Shown here piece after piece: positions 9,624-18,509 of a stretch of 64,000 nucleotides of DNA. Location: NCBI GenBank assembly GCA_963850915.1, contig CAWKND010000010.1, positions 124,001-188,000 of the forward strand. The letters run 5' to 3'. Every line of letters begins with the position of its first letter. Position 1 is the stretch's first letter. Both the position numbers and the translations under genes were made by a program. The stretch comes from CAVTWH01 sp963850915. Lineage in GTDB: Bacteria; Actinomycetota; Actinomycetes; Mycobacteriales; Micromonosporaceae. Below the pieces are notes generated by a model. That model was not told the DNA's origin and searched no databases. It saw nothing but the letters and a program-made list of their open reading frames with translations.

Positions 9624-10559
9624 GTGCCCGAATTCTTGACCTCGGCTGCCTGGGGCAGCGGTATCGCCACCGTGACCGGCGACGACCAGATGCTCGACGT
9701 CTGGTACCCGACCGGCCGGCTCGGCCTGGGTACCGCCCCGGACCTGGCTGCGCTGGAGCCCGGCGCACCGCGCATACTGCCGGCGACCCGCAGCGTGCCG
9801 GTGGATGCGGCGATCGAGTCGCTGGCCGACCAGCCGGTGGACGCCGCCGATGTCTACCTGCGGCTGCACCTGCTCTCCCACCGGCTGATCCAGCCCCACC
9901 AGGCCAACCTCACCGGCATCTTCGGACTGCTGGCCAACGTTGCCTGGACCTCGGCCGGCCCGTGCCTGCCCGAGCAGGTGGACGCGCTGCGGCTGCTCGT
10001 CCGGGCGACCGGCGCGACGCTCAACGTGTTCGGCATCGACAAATTCCCGCGCATGGTCGACTACGTGACGCCCACCGGGGTACGCATCGCTGACGCCGAC
10101 CGGGTACGCCTCGGCGCGCACCTGGCGCCCGGTACGACCGTGATGCACGAGGGGTTCGTCAACTACAACGCCGGTACCACCGGTACCTCCATGGTCGAGG
10201 GGCGTATCTCCGCGGGCGTGGTCGTCGGCGACGGCTCCGACCTGGGCGGCGGTGCCTCCATCGCCGGTACCCTCTCGGGCGGCGGCAAGGAGGTCATCTC
10301 GGTCGGCGAGCGCTGCCTGATCGGCGCCAACGCGGGTGTCGGCATCTCGCTCGGCGACGACTGCGTGGTGGAGGCGGGCTGCTACATCACCCCCGGCTCC
10401 AAGATCACACTGCCGGACGGCCTGGTGGTGAAGGCGGTCACCCTCTCCGGCTCGAGCGGCCTGCTGTACCTGCGCAACTCGGTCACCGGCACGCTGGAGG
10501 CCCGGCCACGCCAGGGCCACGGCATCACGCTGAACGCCGCCCTGCACAGCAACACCTGA
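9624..10559 (+). CDS. dapD: 2,3,4,5-tetrahydropyridine-2,6-dicarboxylate N-succinyltransferase
   Basis: 311 residues, actinobacterial-type DapD. Transfers succinyl from succinyl-CoA to tetrahydrodipicolinate, the first committed step of the succinylase DAP branch. The N-terminal half is alpha/beta. The C-terminal half is a left-handed beta-helix with hexapeptide-like repeats rich in G and V/I (GRISAGVVVGDGSDLGGGA, then CLIGANAGVGISLGDDCVV). The GTG at 9624 is placed by a TAGGGT -10 box 6 nt upstream. It functions with the divergent dapE and nearby dapC. Confidence 0.95.
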   Translation: MPEFLTSAAWGSGIATVTGDDQMLDVWYPTGRLGLGTAPDLAALEPGAPRILPATRSVPVDAAIESLADQPVDAADVYLRLHLLSHRLIQPHQANLTGIFGLLANVAWTSAGPCLPEQVDALRLLVRATGATLNVFGIDKFPRMVDYVTPTGVRIADADRVRLGAHLAPGTTVMHEGFVNYNAGTTGTSMVEGRISAGVVVGDGSDLGGGASIAGTLSGGGKEVISVGERCLIGANAGVGISLGDDCVVEAGCYITPGSKITLPDGLVVKAVTLSGSSGLLYLRNSVTGTLEARPRQGHGITLNAALHSNT

Positions 10560-10566
10560 CCCTGCG

Positions 10567-10603
10567 CGCGCCGGCCCGAGTCGCATCCGGCCGGGCTGGC
10601 GCG
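10567..10603 (+). terminator. Hairpin after dapD
   Basis: 12-bp stem with one G-T pair (10567-10578 with 10592-10603) and a 13-nt loop, 8 nt past the dapD stop. Confidence 0.5.
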
Positions 10604-10663
10604 ACCGACGTCGGTTCGCCGAGCGGTAGCTCGGCCAGCGCCTGGTCCCAGCGGAGCGGCGGG

Positions 10664-11341
10664 TCAGTCCTCGGGCGCCGCGAGCACGCTCGGCGGGCTG
10701 ATCCGGAAGCGGGCCTCGACGCTGGCCCTGGCCTCCTGCCGCTGCGGCTCCAGGTCCAGCTGGGGCGGGCTCTGCGAGTTGGCGGAGAAGCCGAGCGACA
10801 CCACTTTTCCCCCCATCAGCACCGGCCGGTCCCCGGTTGAGTGGAGGTCGGCCAGCTTCTCCAGGCCGGTGACCCGCGCGCCGAGCGCGTCCGCGTACTC
10901 CCGGCCGCGCTCGATGGCCGCCCGGATCGCCTGCTCACGTACCTCGCGGTGGATCGGGCTGCCCGGCCGCAGGCCCCACCACGGGCCGCTGATGGTCACC
11001 TGGTCCTGGCCGGCGAGCGCGATGATCATCTCGCCGAGCCGGCCGAAGTCGGCCACCATCACGGTGGTGGTGAGGCTGCCGGTGTGCGCGGTGACCTTCT
11101 CGCCGCTGGCTCTGCCCTTGGTCTCCGGGTAGACCTGTACCGCGCTGGTCTCCCGCTTCTCCACCGCGTCGGCGTACGTGTCGAGGAGCTGGCGTACCCA
11201 CTCCTGCCGGCTGGCCAGCCGGCGGAGTACCTCGTCGCGGCTGCGGTCCCGGGCGCCTACGGTCACCGAGAAGCCGGCGATCTCCGGGTCCACTTCCGCG
11301 AAAGCCTCACCCCGTACGACAACGACCGGCTCGTCACTCAT
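10664..11341 (-). CDS. SIMPL domain (DUF541) protein
   Basis: 225 residues. The body (VVVRGEAFAEVDPEIAGFSV, then REYADALGARVTGLEKL) matches the SIMPL/DUF541 family, oligomeric proteins of uncertain role; some members are periplasmic or stress-related. No signal peptide is visible, so this copy looks cytosolic. The open frame continues upstream to 11587, but the ATG at 11341 is preferred because TACCGT (11348-11353, minus strand) lies exactly 6 nt before it, as at many leaderless starts here. The spacer to dapC (11342-11618) has no gene, only a hairpin. Confidence 0.82.
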   Translation of the reverse strand: MSDEPVVVVRGEAFAEVDPEIAGFSVTVGARDRSRDEVLRRLASRQEWVRQLLDTYADAVEKRETSAVQVYPETKGRASGEKVTAHTGSLTTTVMVADFGRLGEMIIALAGQDQVTISGPWWGLRPGSPIHREVREQAIRAAIERGREYADALGARVTGLEKLADLHSTGDRPVLMGGKVVSLGFSANSQSPPQLDLEPQRQEARASVEARFRISPPSVLAAPED

Positions 11342-11347
11342 GCCCGA

Positions 11348-11353
11348 ACGGTA
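11348..11353 (-). promoter_or_regulatory. -10 box of SIMPL gene (leaderless)
   Basis: TACCGT, 6 nt before the ATG at 11341. Confidence 0.5.
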
Positions 11354-11562
11354 CCGTCTGCCGCCTACCGCGCCGCCCGGTCCGCTCTGGGCGCAACGCC
11401 CTCGTACTTTTGGCCGACCATACCCCCGCTGAGCAGCGTATTTGGCTCTTCGCATGCAAGAAACGCGGCAAATTGCGCATAAGCTAGACGAGCTGGCGCA
11501 CCCCGCGTACCGCACAAAAGCTTCAAACTGTTCGGCCCGCCCCCCGGAGCCGGACACGGCCG

Positions 11563-11609
11563 AACCGGGGCCGGGCGGATCCCCCAAGAGAACCCGCCCG
11601 GCCCCGGTT
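11563..11609 (-). terminator. Strong hairpin after dapC
   Basis: Perfect 16-bp stem (11563-11578 with 11594-11609) and 15-nt loop, 10 nt beyond the dapC stop. No T-tract. Confidence 0.7.
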
Positions 11610-11618
11610 GGGCGAAAG

Positions 11619-12722
11619 CTAGGAGACGGCCAGCCGGTCGACCGCGGCGGCGACCCGTTCGTCGGTACCGGTGAGCGCGACCCGCACGTGCTGCGCGCCG
11701 GCCGGCCCGTAGAAGGCGCCCGGCGCCACCAGGATGCCGCGCTCGGCCAGCCAGCCGACGGTGGACCAGCAGTCCTCGCCCCGGGTGGCCCACAGGTAGA
11801 GCCCGGCCTGCGAATGCTCGATCCGGAACCCGGCGCCCAGCAGCGCGGCGGAGAGCGCCGTGCGCCGGGCCGAGTACCGCTCGCGCTGTACCGCCACGTG
11901 GTCCTCGTCGCCCAGCGCAGCCACCATCGCCGCCTGTACCGGCCCCGGCACGATCATCCCCAGGTGCTTGCGCAGCGCCAGCAGCTCGCCGACCAGCTCG
12001 GGATCGCCGGCCACCAAACCGGCCCGGTAGCCGGCCAGGTTGGAGCGCTTGGAGAGCGAGTGCACCGCGAGTACCCCGGTGTAGTCGCCGTCGCAGACCG
12101 AAAGCACCGACTCCGGCTGCGCCGACCAGCCCAGCGGCAGGTAGCACTCGTCGCTGACCACCACCGCGCCGCGTTCGCGCGCCCACTCGACCACCTTGCG
12201 CAGGTGCTCGGCCGGGAGTACCTGCCCGGTCGGGTTGCTCGGCGAGTTGATCCAGATCAGCTTCACCGGCGCCGGTCCGAGGGCCACCACCGAGTCGGAG
12301 CGGACCACCTCGGCACCGGCGAAGCGCACGCCGACCTCGTAGGTGGGGTAGCAGACCGACGGGATGACCACGGTGTCACCCGCGCCGATGCCGAGTAGGA
12401 CCGGCAGCAGCCCGACCAGCTCCTTCGAGCCGATGGTGGGCAGCACACCGAAACCGGGCTCGGCAGCACAAGCACTGCTTACCCAGCTGGTGATCGCGGC
12501 GCGCAGGGCGGGGGTACCCGCGGTCAGCGGGTACCCGTGCGCGTCGGCGGCGTCGGTGAGCGCCCGTTGCACCAACGGCGGTACCGAGTCCACCGGCGTA
12601 CCGATGGACAGGTCCACGATCCCGCCCGGATGCGCCGCCGCCCGCGCCTTCGCCGGCTCCAGCACGTCCCACGGGAAGTCGGGCAGCGCGGCGGAGCGGC
12701 GCCGGTGTGCGGCGACCGGCAC
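11619..12722 (-). CDS. dapC: Succinyldiaminopimelate transaminase
   Basis: 367 residues, fold-type I PLP aminotransferase. Makes N-succinyl-LL-2,6-diaminopimelate from the 2-amino-6-oxopimelate derivative and glutamate. The PLP Lys is in SLSKRSNLAGYR; other landmarks are NSPSNPTGQ, VSDECY and the N-terminal DLSIGTPVD. It begins at a GTG two bases after the fdxA stop (TGA at 12725-12727), so it is co-transcribed with fdxA. The fdxA-dapC pairing is common in actinobacteria. It works between DapD and DapE. Confidence 0.93.
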   Translation of the reverse strand: MPVAAHRRRSAALPDFPWDVLEPAKARAAAHPGGIVDLSIGTPVDSVPPLVQRALTDAADAHGYPLTAGTPALRAAITSWVSSACAAEPGFGVLPTIGSKELVGLLPVLLGIGAGDTVVIPSVCYPTYEVGVRFAGAEVVRSDSVVALGPAPVKLIWINSPSNPTGQVLPAEHLRKVVEWARERGAVVVSDECYLPLGWSAQPESVLSVCDGDYTGVLAVHSLSKRSNLAGYRAGLVAGDPELVGELLALRKHLGMIVPGPVQAAMVAALGDEDHVAVQRERYSARRTALSAALLGAGFRIEHSQAGLYLWATRGEDCWSTVGWLAERGILVAPGAFYGPAGAQHVRVALTGTDERVAAAVDRLAVS

Positions 12723-12724
12723 GC

Positions 12725-13051
12725 TCAGTGCTCCGCCTCGCGCGGCGGCTGGGCGGCGACGAATGCCGCGTCCTTGGCCACCTTGCCGATCTTGGAGGCA
12801 CCCCCCGGCGAGCCGAGGTCCTCGAAGAACTCGTAGTTGGCGGAGACGTAGTCCTTCCACTGGGCGGGTACGTCGTCCTCGTAGAAGATGGCTTCGACCG
12901 GGCAGACCGGCTCGCAGGCACCGCAGTCGACGCACTCGTCGGGGTGGATATAGAGCATCCGGTTGCCCTCGTAGATGCAGTCGACCGGGCACTCTTCGAT
13001 GCACGCCTTGTCGAGCAGATCCACGCACGGCTCGGAGATGATGTACGTCAC
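12725..13051 (-). CDS. fdxA: Seven-iron ferredoxin
   Basis: 108 residues, bacterial FdxA type with one 3Fe-4S and one 4Fe-4S cluster. The cysteines are visible in CIEECPVDC and CVDCGACEPVCP, the second a full CxxCxxCxxxCP. The C-terminal extension (WKDYVSANYEFFEDLG) is typical of this 7Fe subfamily. It carries electrons in the cytosol; the partner here is unknown. The GTG at 13051 has GGAAGG about 8 nt upstream. It is first in an operon with dapC. Confidence 0.93.
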   Translation of the reverse strand: MTYIISEPCVDLLDKACIEECPVDCIYEGNRMLYIHPDECVDCGACEPVCPVEAIFYEDDVPAQWKDYVSANYEFFEDLGSPGGASKIGKVAKDAAFVAAQPPREAEH

Positions 13052-13164
13052 GGGTTTTCCTTCCCTCACTGCTCCCGCTGCGGGCGCGACCATTCGTACG
13101 CGACCCCGCGGGGATCACCCACGGCGGTTCAGAGCCTAGTATCCCGGCGGGGAGGAATCGACAA

Positions 13165-14184
13165 GTGATCGGGCCCGAGGACATTGGTCACCGTGTGGTG
13201 ATCCGGCGGTTCGTCGGGGTACGCGACGGGCGGCCGACGTACACCGACGTGCTGGGCGTCCTCCGTGACTTCGGGGATACTGCCCGGGTGGCCGCAGACC
13301 GGGGTGAGGTACTGGTCCCGGTGGCCGAGATCGCTGCCGCCAAACGGATCCCGCCGCGCCGCACCCCGGCCGGTACGCAGATCGCGGCGCTGGAGCGGAT
13401 CGCCAGTGCCGCCTGGCCGGCCACCCACACGGCACACCTCGGCGACTGGCAGTTACGGGCGGCTGGCGGCTGGACCGGCCGGGCCAACTCGGTACTTCCG
13501 CTCGGCGATCCGGGGCTGCCGCTGGACGAGGCGCTGGTCGAGGTGGCCGCGTGGTACGCCGGATTCGGTCTGCCGGCCCGGATCAACGTGCCGTTGCCGC
13601 TGCGTACCAACCTGGACCGGGCGCTGACCGAGCGGGGCTGGAGCCGGTCCGCCCGTACCCTCGTGCAGGCCCGCCCGCTAGCCGGTCTGGATCCCGGGTC
13701 GAGCGCCACTCCAGCCCGCGACGACGGGTCAAGCGATGCTGTAGCGCTGGACGGGGAGCCGTCAGCGGAGTGGCTGCGGATGATGGCCGGCGTGAAGGGC
13801 GAACTGCCGGCGGTGGCCCGCGGCATCCTCACCGGGCCGGAGCTGCTCCGGTTCGCCGGTATCACGGACGATACCGGCGCGCTGGTGGCCATCGGGCGCG
13901 GCGCGGTGAACGAGGGGTACCTGCAGCTGTCGCTGATCCAGGTGCTCCCCGCCGCGCGCGGGCGGGGGCTGGCCCGGCAGGTGATCCGCGCGCTCGCCGG
14001 CTGGGCCGCAGAGACCGGCGCGCAGCACGCGTACCTCCAGGTCGAGGAGGTCAACACGGCGGCCACCACGCTCTACGCGAGCCTCGGCTTCACCACCCAC
14101 CACAGCTACTTCACGCGCACCGCGCCGGCTCTGACCCCCGGGCCGGAGAAGCGTCCCGGCCCGGAGCAGCAGACCAGCTGCTAG
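13165..14184 (+). CDS. GNAT family N-acetyltransferase
   Basis: 339 residues. The N-terminal ~70 residues form a small beta domain (GHRVVIRRFVG, TYTDVLGVLRDF). After it the protein reads as two halves, with a clear GNAT core at the C-terminus: the acetyl-CoA loop PAARGRGLARQVIRAL and the following NTAATTLYASLGF. The substrate cannot be predicted. The GTG at 13165 has a strong GGAGGAA site 7 nt upstream and TAGTAT about 20 bp further up, so this is a leadered start. Its TAG stop overlaps the convergent gene's stop inside a shared CTAG. Confidence 0.85.
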   Translation: MIGPEDIGHRVVIRRFVGVRDGRPTYTDVLGVLRDFGDTARVAADRGEVLVPVAEIAAAKRIPPRRTPAGTQIAALERIASAAWPATHTAHLGDWQLRAAGGWTGRANSVLPLGDPGLPLDEALVEVAAWYAGFGLPARINVPLPLRTNLDRALTERGWSRSARTLVQARPLAGLDPGSSATPARDDGSSDAVALDGEPSAEWLRMMAGVKGELPAVARGILTGPELLRFAGITDDTGALVAIGRGAVNEGYLQLSLIQVLPAARGRGLARQVIRALAGWAAETGAQHAYLQVEEVNTAATTLYASLGFTTHHSYFTRTAPALTPGPEKRPGPEQQTSC

Positions 14185-14651
14185 CGGCGGACGACCTTGC
14201 GCGGCCGGCCCTTGTTGGCCTCGGCGTAGCGCTTGTAGGCACGGGACTTCGGGTCGCGGCCGAGCATCATCGCGACGAGTACCCCCAGGACGGCGCCGAT
14301 ACCGGCGAAGAGCAGGTAGTGCCACGCCTCGGCCCAGACCAGGTCGCCGCCCTCGGCGAACGGTGCCGAGCCACCCGCGAACGGTCCGAGCAGCAGCGAG
14401 AACACCAGCCCGATGAGTACGGCCACGGTCAGCTCGCCGAACACCCGGGGCATCAGCTTGCGCTGCGCCCAGTACCAGCCGGCGTAGACCATCACCAGCC
14501 CGACGGAGATCACGTAGATCAGGCCGATGACGGTCTGCCCGTGGTCGCTCTTGCTCTCGAAAAGCCAGACGATCAACCGGCTCACCGCGTTGAGCACGAA
14601 CAGCACGCCGGCGAGTACGCCGACCTGACGCCACTGACGCAGCCGCTGCAT
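14181..14651 (-). CDS. Four-helix membrane protein, function unknown
   Basis: 156 residues with four hydrophobic segments (VLAGVLFVLNAVSRLIVWLF, VIGLIYVISVGLVMVYAGW, VAVLIGLVFSLLLGPF, LLFAGIGAVLGVLVAMML) and a basic C-terminal tail (KSRAYKRYAEANKGRPRK). No family is recognised. The ATG at 14651 follows GGTGGAG at good spacing. The stop overlaps the GNAT gene stop by 4 bp. Confidence 0.75.
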   Translation of the reverse strand: MQRLRQWRQVGVLAGVLFVLNAVSRLIVWLFESKSDHGQTVIGLIYVISVGLVMVYAGWYWAQRKLMPRVFGELTVAVLIGLVFSLLLGPFAGGSAPFAEGGDLVWAEAWHYLLFAGIGAVLGVLVAMMLGRDPKSRAYKRYAEANKGRPRKVVRR

Positions 14652-14718
14652 GGATCTCCACCTCGTACCGAACGGGATTTGTCGCACACGATAACCCCGC
14701 GTACCTGGCGTGAGAAGG

Positions 14719-15318
14719 TCAGCGGACTGAAGATTTCCTGGTAATGGGTCCCCCGGCAATGGATCCCTTGGCAATCATCCGGTAGGCGGCGATGGTCCAG
14801 GTGGCGCTGCCGGCGAGTACCGCCACCAGCCCCATCCAGGCCACGCTCGGCAGCAGGTTGGAGCCGTTCGGGCGGGGCATGGTGGCCGCGATCATCACGA
14901 TGAACCAGGCGACCCCGGGCAGCAGGGACAGGCCGGTCCGGCCGGTGACGACCCGGGTGAACCAGATCAGCCCGAGCGTGGTCAGGACGGCCAGGACCGG
15001 AGCGAGCGGGAGCGGGACCCGACCCCAGTAGAGCGGGCTCAGGAAGACCTCCCAGAACCCGGTCGCCACGCTCAACAGGATGCCGACGACGGTACCGGCG
15101 ACGACCAGCGCGCGATCGACGGCGGGTGGGATCGGTCGGGCGGCTGGCGCGGGTACCAGGGCGGGGTTGTCTGGTTGTGCCGGCGCGGCGGCCGGCGCCG
15201 GAGCTGGCGTCGGCGTCGCGGCCTCGGGCTTCTTGCGGGGGGCAGCCTTCGGTGACTGGCGGGGGGCGCCCGGCCGGCCGGGGCGGCGACCCGGCGGCGA
15301 GCGGCGAGCGGGTGGCAC
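14719..15318 (-). CDS. DUF6113-like membrane protein
   Basis: 199 residues. The N-terminal ~65 residues are Pro/Ala/Lys-rich and disordered, followed by about four hydrophobic helices (ALVVAGTVVGILLSVATGF, APVLAVLTTLGLIWFT, LLPGVAWFIVMIAA, MGLVAVLAGSATWTI). It starts with GTG 4 nt after the mshB stop, so it is co-transcribed with mshB. A small membrane gene of this type commonly follows mshB in actinobacteria; the DUF number is from memory and the role is unknown. Confidence 0.75.
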   Translation of the reverse strand: MPPARRSPPGRRPGRPGAPRQSPKAAPRKKPEAATPTPAPAPAAAPAQPDNPALVPAPAARPIPPAVDRALVVAGTVVGILLSVATGFWEVFLSPLYWGRVPLPLAPVLAVLTTLGLIWFTRVVTGRTGLSLLPGVAWFIVMIAATMPRPNGSNLLPSVAWMGLVAVLAGSATWTIAAYRMIAKGSIAGGPITRKSSVR

Positions 15319-15322
15319 GTGG

Positions 15323-16222
15323 CTACCCGTCCAGTCCGGCGAAGAGATCGCTCTCCCAGCTGTGCGGGCCCTCGCCCGGGCCGCGCTTGCCGCGGGCCAG
15401 CCGGAAGTATTCGGTGCCGAGGAACTCCTCGCTGAACTGGCCGGCGAGCACGTAGAGCCAGGAGTTCGCCGGGATCTGGGTGGCGTGCGCGCGCAGCGCG
15501 GCCAGCTTCGCCTCGGTGTACGCGCCGCCGTCGATCCGGGCCGCGATCTCCTCGTCCGGGGTGGCGAACGGGATGTCCTCGATCGTCTTGGCGTCCCCGA
15601 ACGGGTTGTCGTCGGAGTCCCGGAACGCCTCCAGCCCGGCCTCCAGCAGGCTGCGCGGGATGGCCGTCCAGTAGATCTTGTCCGGCCCGAAGCCCTCCGC
15701 GTCGGCGAGTTCGGCGGCGCGCATGGCCGCCCGGTGCGCCTGGATGTGGTCGGGGTGGCCGTAGAAGCCGTTCTCGTCGTAGGTCACCACGACCTGCGGG
15801 CGTACCTCGCGCATGATCTCCAGCAGCTCAGCGGCGGCCGCCTCCAGGTCGGTACCCCAGAAGGCGCGCGGGTGCTCGTTGGCGGGCGTCCCCATCATCC
15901 CCGAGTCGCGGTACCGCCCGGCACCACCGAGGAACCGGTGATCGGTGACGCCCAGCTCGGCGCAGGCGTTGGCCAGCTCGACGATCCGGTAGCCGCCCAA
16001 CTGATCAGCCTGGGCCGCCTCCAGCTGCGCCAGCGCCGGTACGTGGATCTCGCCCTCTTCGCCGATCGTGCAGGTCACCAGCGTCACGTGGGTACCGGTG
16101 GCGGCGTAGTGCGCCATCGTCGTGCCGGTCTGGATCGACTCGTCATCGGGGTGCGCGTGCACGCACATGATCCGGCGGGCGGGCAGTCCCGACGTGGGCG
16201 CCCCGGCTTGCGCTGCGGTCAC
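15323..16222 (-). CDS. mshB: N-acetyl-1-D-myo-inositol-2-amino-2-deoxy-alpha-D-glucopyranoside deacetylase
   Basis: 299 residues from the chosen start, PIG-L/LmbE family zinc enzyme. Removes acetyl from GlcNAc-Ins in mycothiol synthesis. Zinc and catalytic motifs are VHAHPDDES at the N-terminus and GHPDHIQAHR around residue 150. The frame is open to a GTG at 16246, but TATGGT (16229-16234, minus strand) sits 6 nt before the GTG at 16222, matching the leaderless pattern of neighbouring genes, so the shorter form is chosen. The mycothiol pathway supports an actinobacterial host. Confidence 0.92.
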   Translation of the reverse strand: MTAAQAGAPTSGLPARRIMCVHAHPDDESIQTGTTMAHYAATGTHVTLVTCTIGEEGEIHVPALAQLEAAQADQLGGYRIVELANACAELGVTDHRFLGGAGRYRDSGMMGTPANEHPRAFWGTDLEAAAAELLEIMREVRPQVVVTYDENGFYGHPDHIQAHRAAMRAAELADAEGFGPDKIYWTAIPRSLLEAGLEAFRDSDDNPFGDAKTIEDIPFATPDEEIAARIDGGAYTEAKLAALRAHATQIPANSWLYVLAGQFSEEFLGTEYFRLARGKRGPGEGPHSWESDLFAGLDG

Positions 16223-16228
16223 CCGCAC

Positions 16229-16234
16229 ACCATA
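16229..16234 (-). promoter_or_regulatory. -10 box of mshB (leaderless)
   Basis: TATGGT, 6 nt before the GTG at 16222. Confidence 0.5.
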
Positions 16235-16290
16235 CGCGGATGTCACACAGTGGACCCCTCGGTGGGCGGATCAGCCGGCATGATGAACGG

Positions 16291-18468
16291 ATGGACTATC
16301 CCGAACTCGCCGCCCGGACCGGCCGCTTCGCGTACGGAGCGGCACGCGAGGTAACCGTGTCGGCAGACGGTTCCCGGGTGGCATACCTGCGTTCGGGTGG
16401 GCCGGAGGACCCGGCCGACGCGCTCTGGGTCTACGACGTGGCCACCGCGACCGAGCGCCTGATCGCCGACCCGGCCCAGCTGCGCGCCGGCGCCGACGCC
16501 GGGGACCTGCCGGAGGCGGAGCGCGCGCTGCGCGAGCGGCTGCGGCTGACCGCCGGCGGGATCGGCTCGTACGCCACCGACCCGGCCGGTACCGTCGCCG
16601 CGTTCACCCTCGACGGCCGACTCTTCCACGCCGACCTGCGCCCCGGCGGCACGCTCACCGAGCTGGCCGCGGCCGGCCCCGCCGTCGACCCGCGCCCGTC
16701 ACCGGACGGCACCCGGGTCGGCTACGTCACCGGCGGCGCGCTGCACACCGTCGGACCGCAGGGCCCCGACACGCTGATCGCCGGCGAGCAGGGCATCGAC
16801 TGGGGGCTCGCCGACTTCATCGGTGCCGAGGAGTTCGGCCGCTACCGGGGCTACTGGTGGGCGCCGGACGGCGGGTCGCTGCTCGCGGCGCGGGTGGACG
16901 AGGCGCGGGTACCCCGCTGGACGGTGCACGACCCGGCCAGCCCGGAGCAGCCGCCGCGTACCCAGGCGTACCCGCACGCCGGCGCGCAGAACGCCGAGGT
17001 CACCCTGCACCTGCTGGACCTCGACGGCGGCTGGGTGGACGTGCACTGGGACCGGGAGACCTACCCCTACCTGGTCTCCGTCTCGTGGACCGAGCTCGGC
17101 GGGCCGCTGATCTGCGTACTGCGCCGGCTGCAGCAGCACGGGCTGGTACTCGCCGTCGACCCGCGTACCGGGGAGACGCAGGTACACGCCGAGTTGACCG
17201 ATCCGCGCTGGGTGGAGCCGATCCCGGGTACCCCGGCGTACCTGCCGGACGGCCGGGTACTCGTCGGCGGCGAGCTGGCCCACGACGGGTACGACGCGCG
17301 CTGCCTGTTCGCCGACGGCACCCTGCTCACCCCGACCGGCCTCTATGTCCGCCGGGTCTGCGGCCAGCTCTCCCGGCCCAGCGCCCCGCCGGTGACCGAT
17401 CCGCGCCCGGCCGGCGAGCGCAGCGGCCGCGGTGGCGGACTGGACCTGCTGGTGGAGGCGAGCGAGGGCGAGCCGAGCGAACGGCACCTCTACCGGATCA
17501 CCGCGCTACCCGGCGCCCCCGCGGTGGAGACCGTCCGGCTGACCCAGCAGCCCGGTTGGCACACCGGCGTCGGGGGCGGCGACACGCTGGTCATCGGGTC
17601 GATGTCGCTGGACCACGGGGGTACCCGCTGGCAGGTACTGCGCGGCGGCGCGTTAGTCGGCGAGCTGCCCAGCCACGCCGCCGCACTGCCCACCGCACCC
17701 CGACCGGCACTGGAACGGGTCACCGACCGCCGGCTGCCGACCGGCGTGCTCTACCCGCGCAGCCACGTCGCCGGTCGCCGGCTCCCGGTGCTGGTGGACA
17801 TCTACGGCGGCCCCGGGCACCAGGAGGTGGTCGCCGTACGCGGCCGCTGGGCCGCCCGGCAGTGGTGGGCCGACCAGGGCTTCGCCGTGGTGGTGATCGA
17901 CAACCGGGGTACCCCCGGCGTGGCCCCGAGCTTCGAGAAGGTGATCCACCGGCGGATGGCCGACGTGGTACTCACCGACCAGGTCGACGCGCTGCTCGCG
18001 TTGGGGGACAAGCACTCCGACCTCGACCTCGGTCGGGTGGCGATGCGCGGCTGGTCGTTCGGTGGCTACCTGTCCGGCCTGGCGGCGCTGCGCCGCCCGG
18101 ACATCTACCGGGCTGCCGTGGTCGGTGCGCCGGTCACCGACTGGGCGCTCTACGACACCGCCTACACCGAGCGCTACCTCGGCCTGCCCGGCGACGGCTC
18201 CGACGTGTACGCCCACCACTCGCTGCTGGAGTTGGCCGCCGAGGTACCGCTGCGCCCTGAGGACGCGCGCCCGATGCTGCTCGTACACGGGCTGGCCGAC
18301 GACAACGTGGTGGCCGCGCACACGCTGCGGCTGTCCGCCGCGCTGCTGACCACGGGACGGCCGCACTGGGTGATCCCGCTGCCCGGCGCCTCACACATGG
18401 CGGCGGGCGGGGTGGCCGAGCGGCTGCTGCGGGTACAGCTGGACTTCCTCCGCCAGCACCTGAGCTGA
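16291..18468 (+). CDS. S9 family peptidase (prolyl oligopeptidase / DPP-IV type)
   Basis: 725 residues. The N-terminal two thirds form a DPP-IV-like beta-propeller with repeated strand blades (DGSRVAYLRSG, DGTRVGYVTGG). The C-terminal alpha/beta hydrolase domain has the nucleophile in RGWSFGGYLSG, Asp in LVHGLADDNVV and His in PGASHMAAG. No signal peptide is seen, so it is probably a cytosolic peptidase for short, often Pro-containing peptides. The ATG at 16291 is preferred over an upstream GTG at 16240 because homologues start near DYPELAARTGRFA and CATGAT lies 6 nt upstream at the position of a -10 box. Confidence 0.9.
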   Translation: MDYPELAARTGRFAYGAAREVTVSADGSRVAYLRSGGPEDPADALWVYDVATATERLIADPAQLRAGADAGDLPEAERALRERLRLTAGGIGSYATDPAGTVAAFTLDGRLFHADLRPGGTLTELAAAGPAVDPRPSPDGTRVGYVTGGALHTVGPQGPDTLIAGEQGIDWGLADFIGAEEFGRYRGYWWAPDGGSLLAARVDEARVPRWTVHDPASPEQPPRTQAYPHAGAQNAEVTLHLLDLDGGWVDVHWDRETYPYLVSVSWTELGGPLICVLRRLQQHGLVLAVDPRTGETQVHAELTDPRWVEPIPGTPAYLPDGRVLVGGELAHDGYDARCLFADGTLLTPTGLYVRRVCGQLSRPSAPPVTDPRPAGERSGRGGGLDLLVEASEGEPSERHLYRITALPGAPAVETVRLTQQPGWHTGVGGGDTLVIGSMSLDHGGTRWQVLRGGALVGELPSHAAALPTAPRPALERVTDRRLPTGVLYPRSHVAGRRLPVLVDIYGGPGHQEVVAVRGRWAARQWWADQGFAVVVIDNRGTPGVAPSFEKVIHRRMADVVLTDQVDALLALGDKHSDLDLGRVAMRGWSFGGYLSGLAALRRPDIYRAAVVGAPVTDWALYDTAYTERYLGLPGDGSDVYAHHSLLELAAEVPLRPEDARPMLLVHGLADDNVVAAHTLRLSAALLTTGRPHWVIPLPGASHMAAGGVAERLLRVQLDFLRQHLS

Positions 18469-18496
18469 GCCGGCAGGTTTTGTCGGTCGGCGCGCG

Positions 18497-18502
18497 TAGC
18501 GT
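18497..18502 (+). promoter_or_regulatory. -10 box of pterin dehydratase gene (leaderless)
   Basis: TAGCGT, 7 nt before the ATG at 18510. Confidence 0.5.
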
Positions 18503-18509
18503 GGCCGGC

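Noticed and set aside
8511..10586. Long minus-strand frame reading through dapE and antisense to dapD
   Set aside because: The upstream 330 codons are the antisense shadow of dapD; the dapE start at 9596 has its own -10 box.
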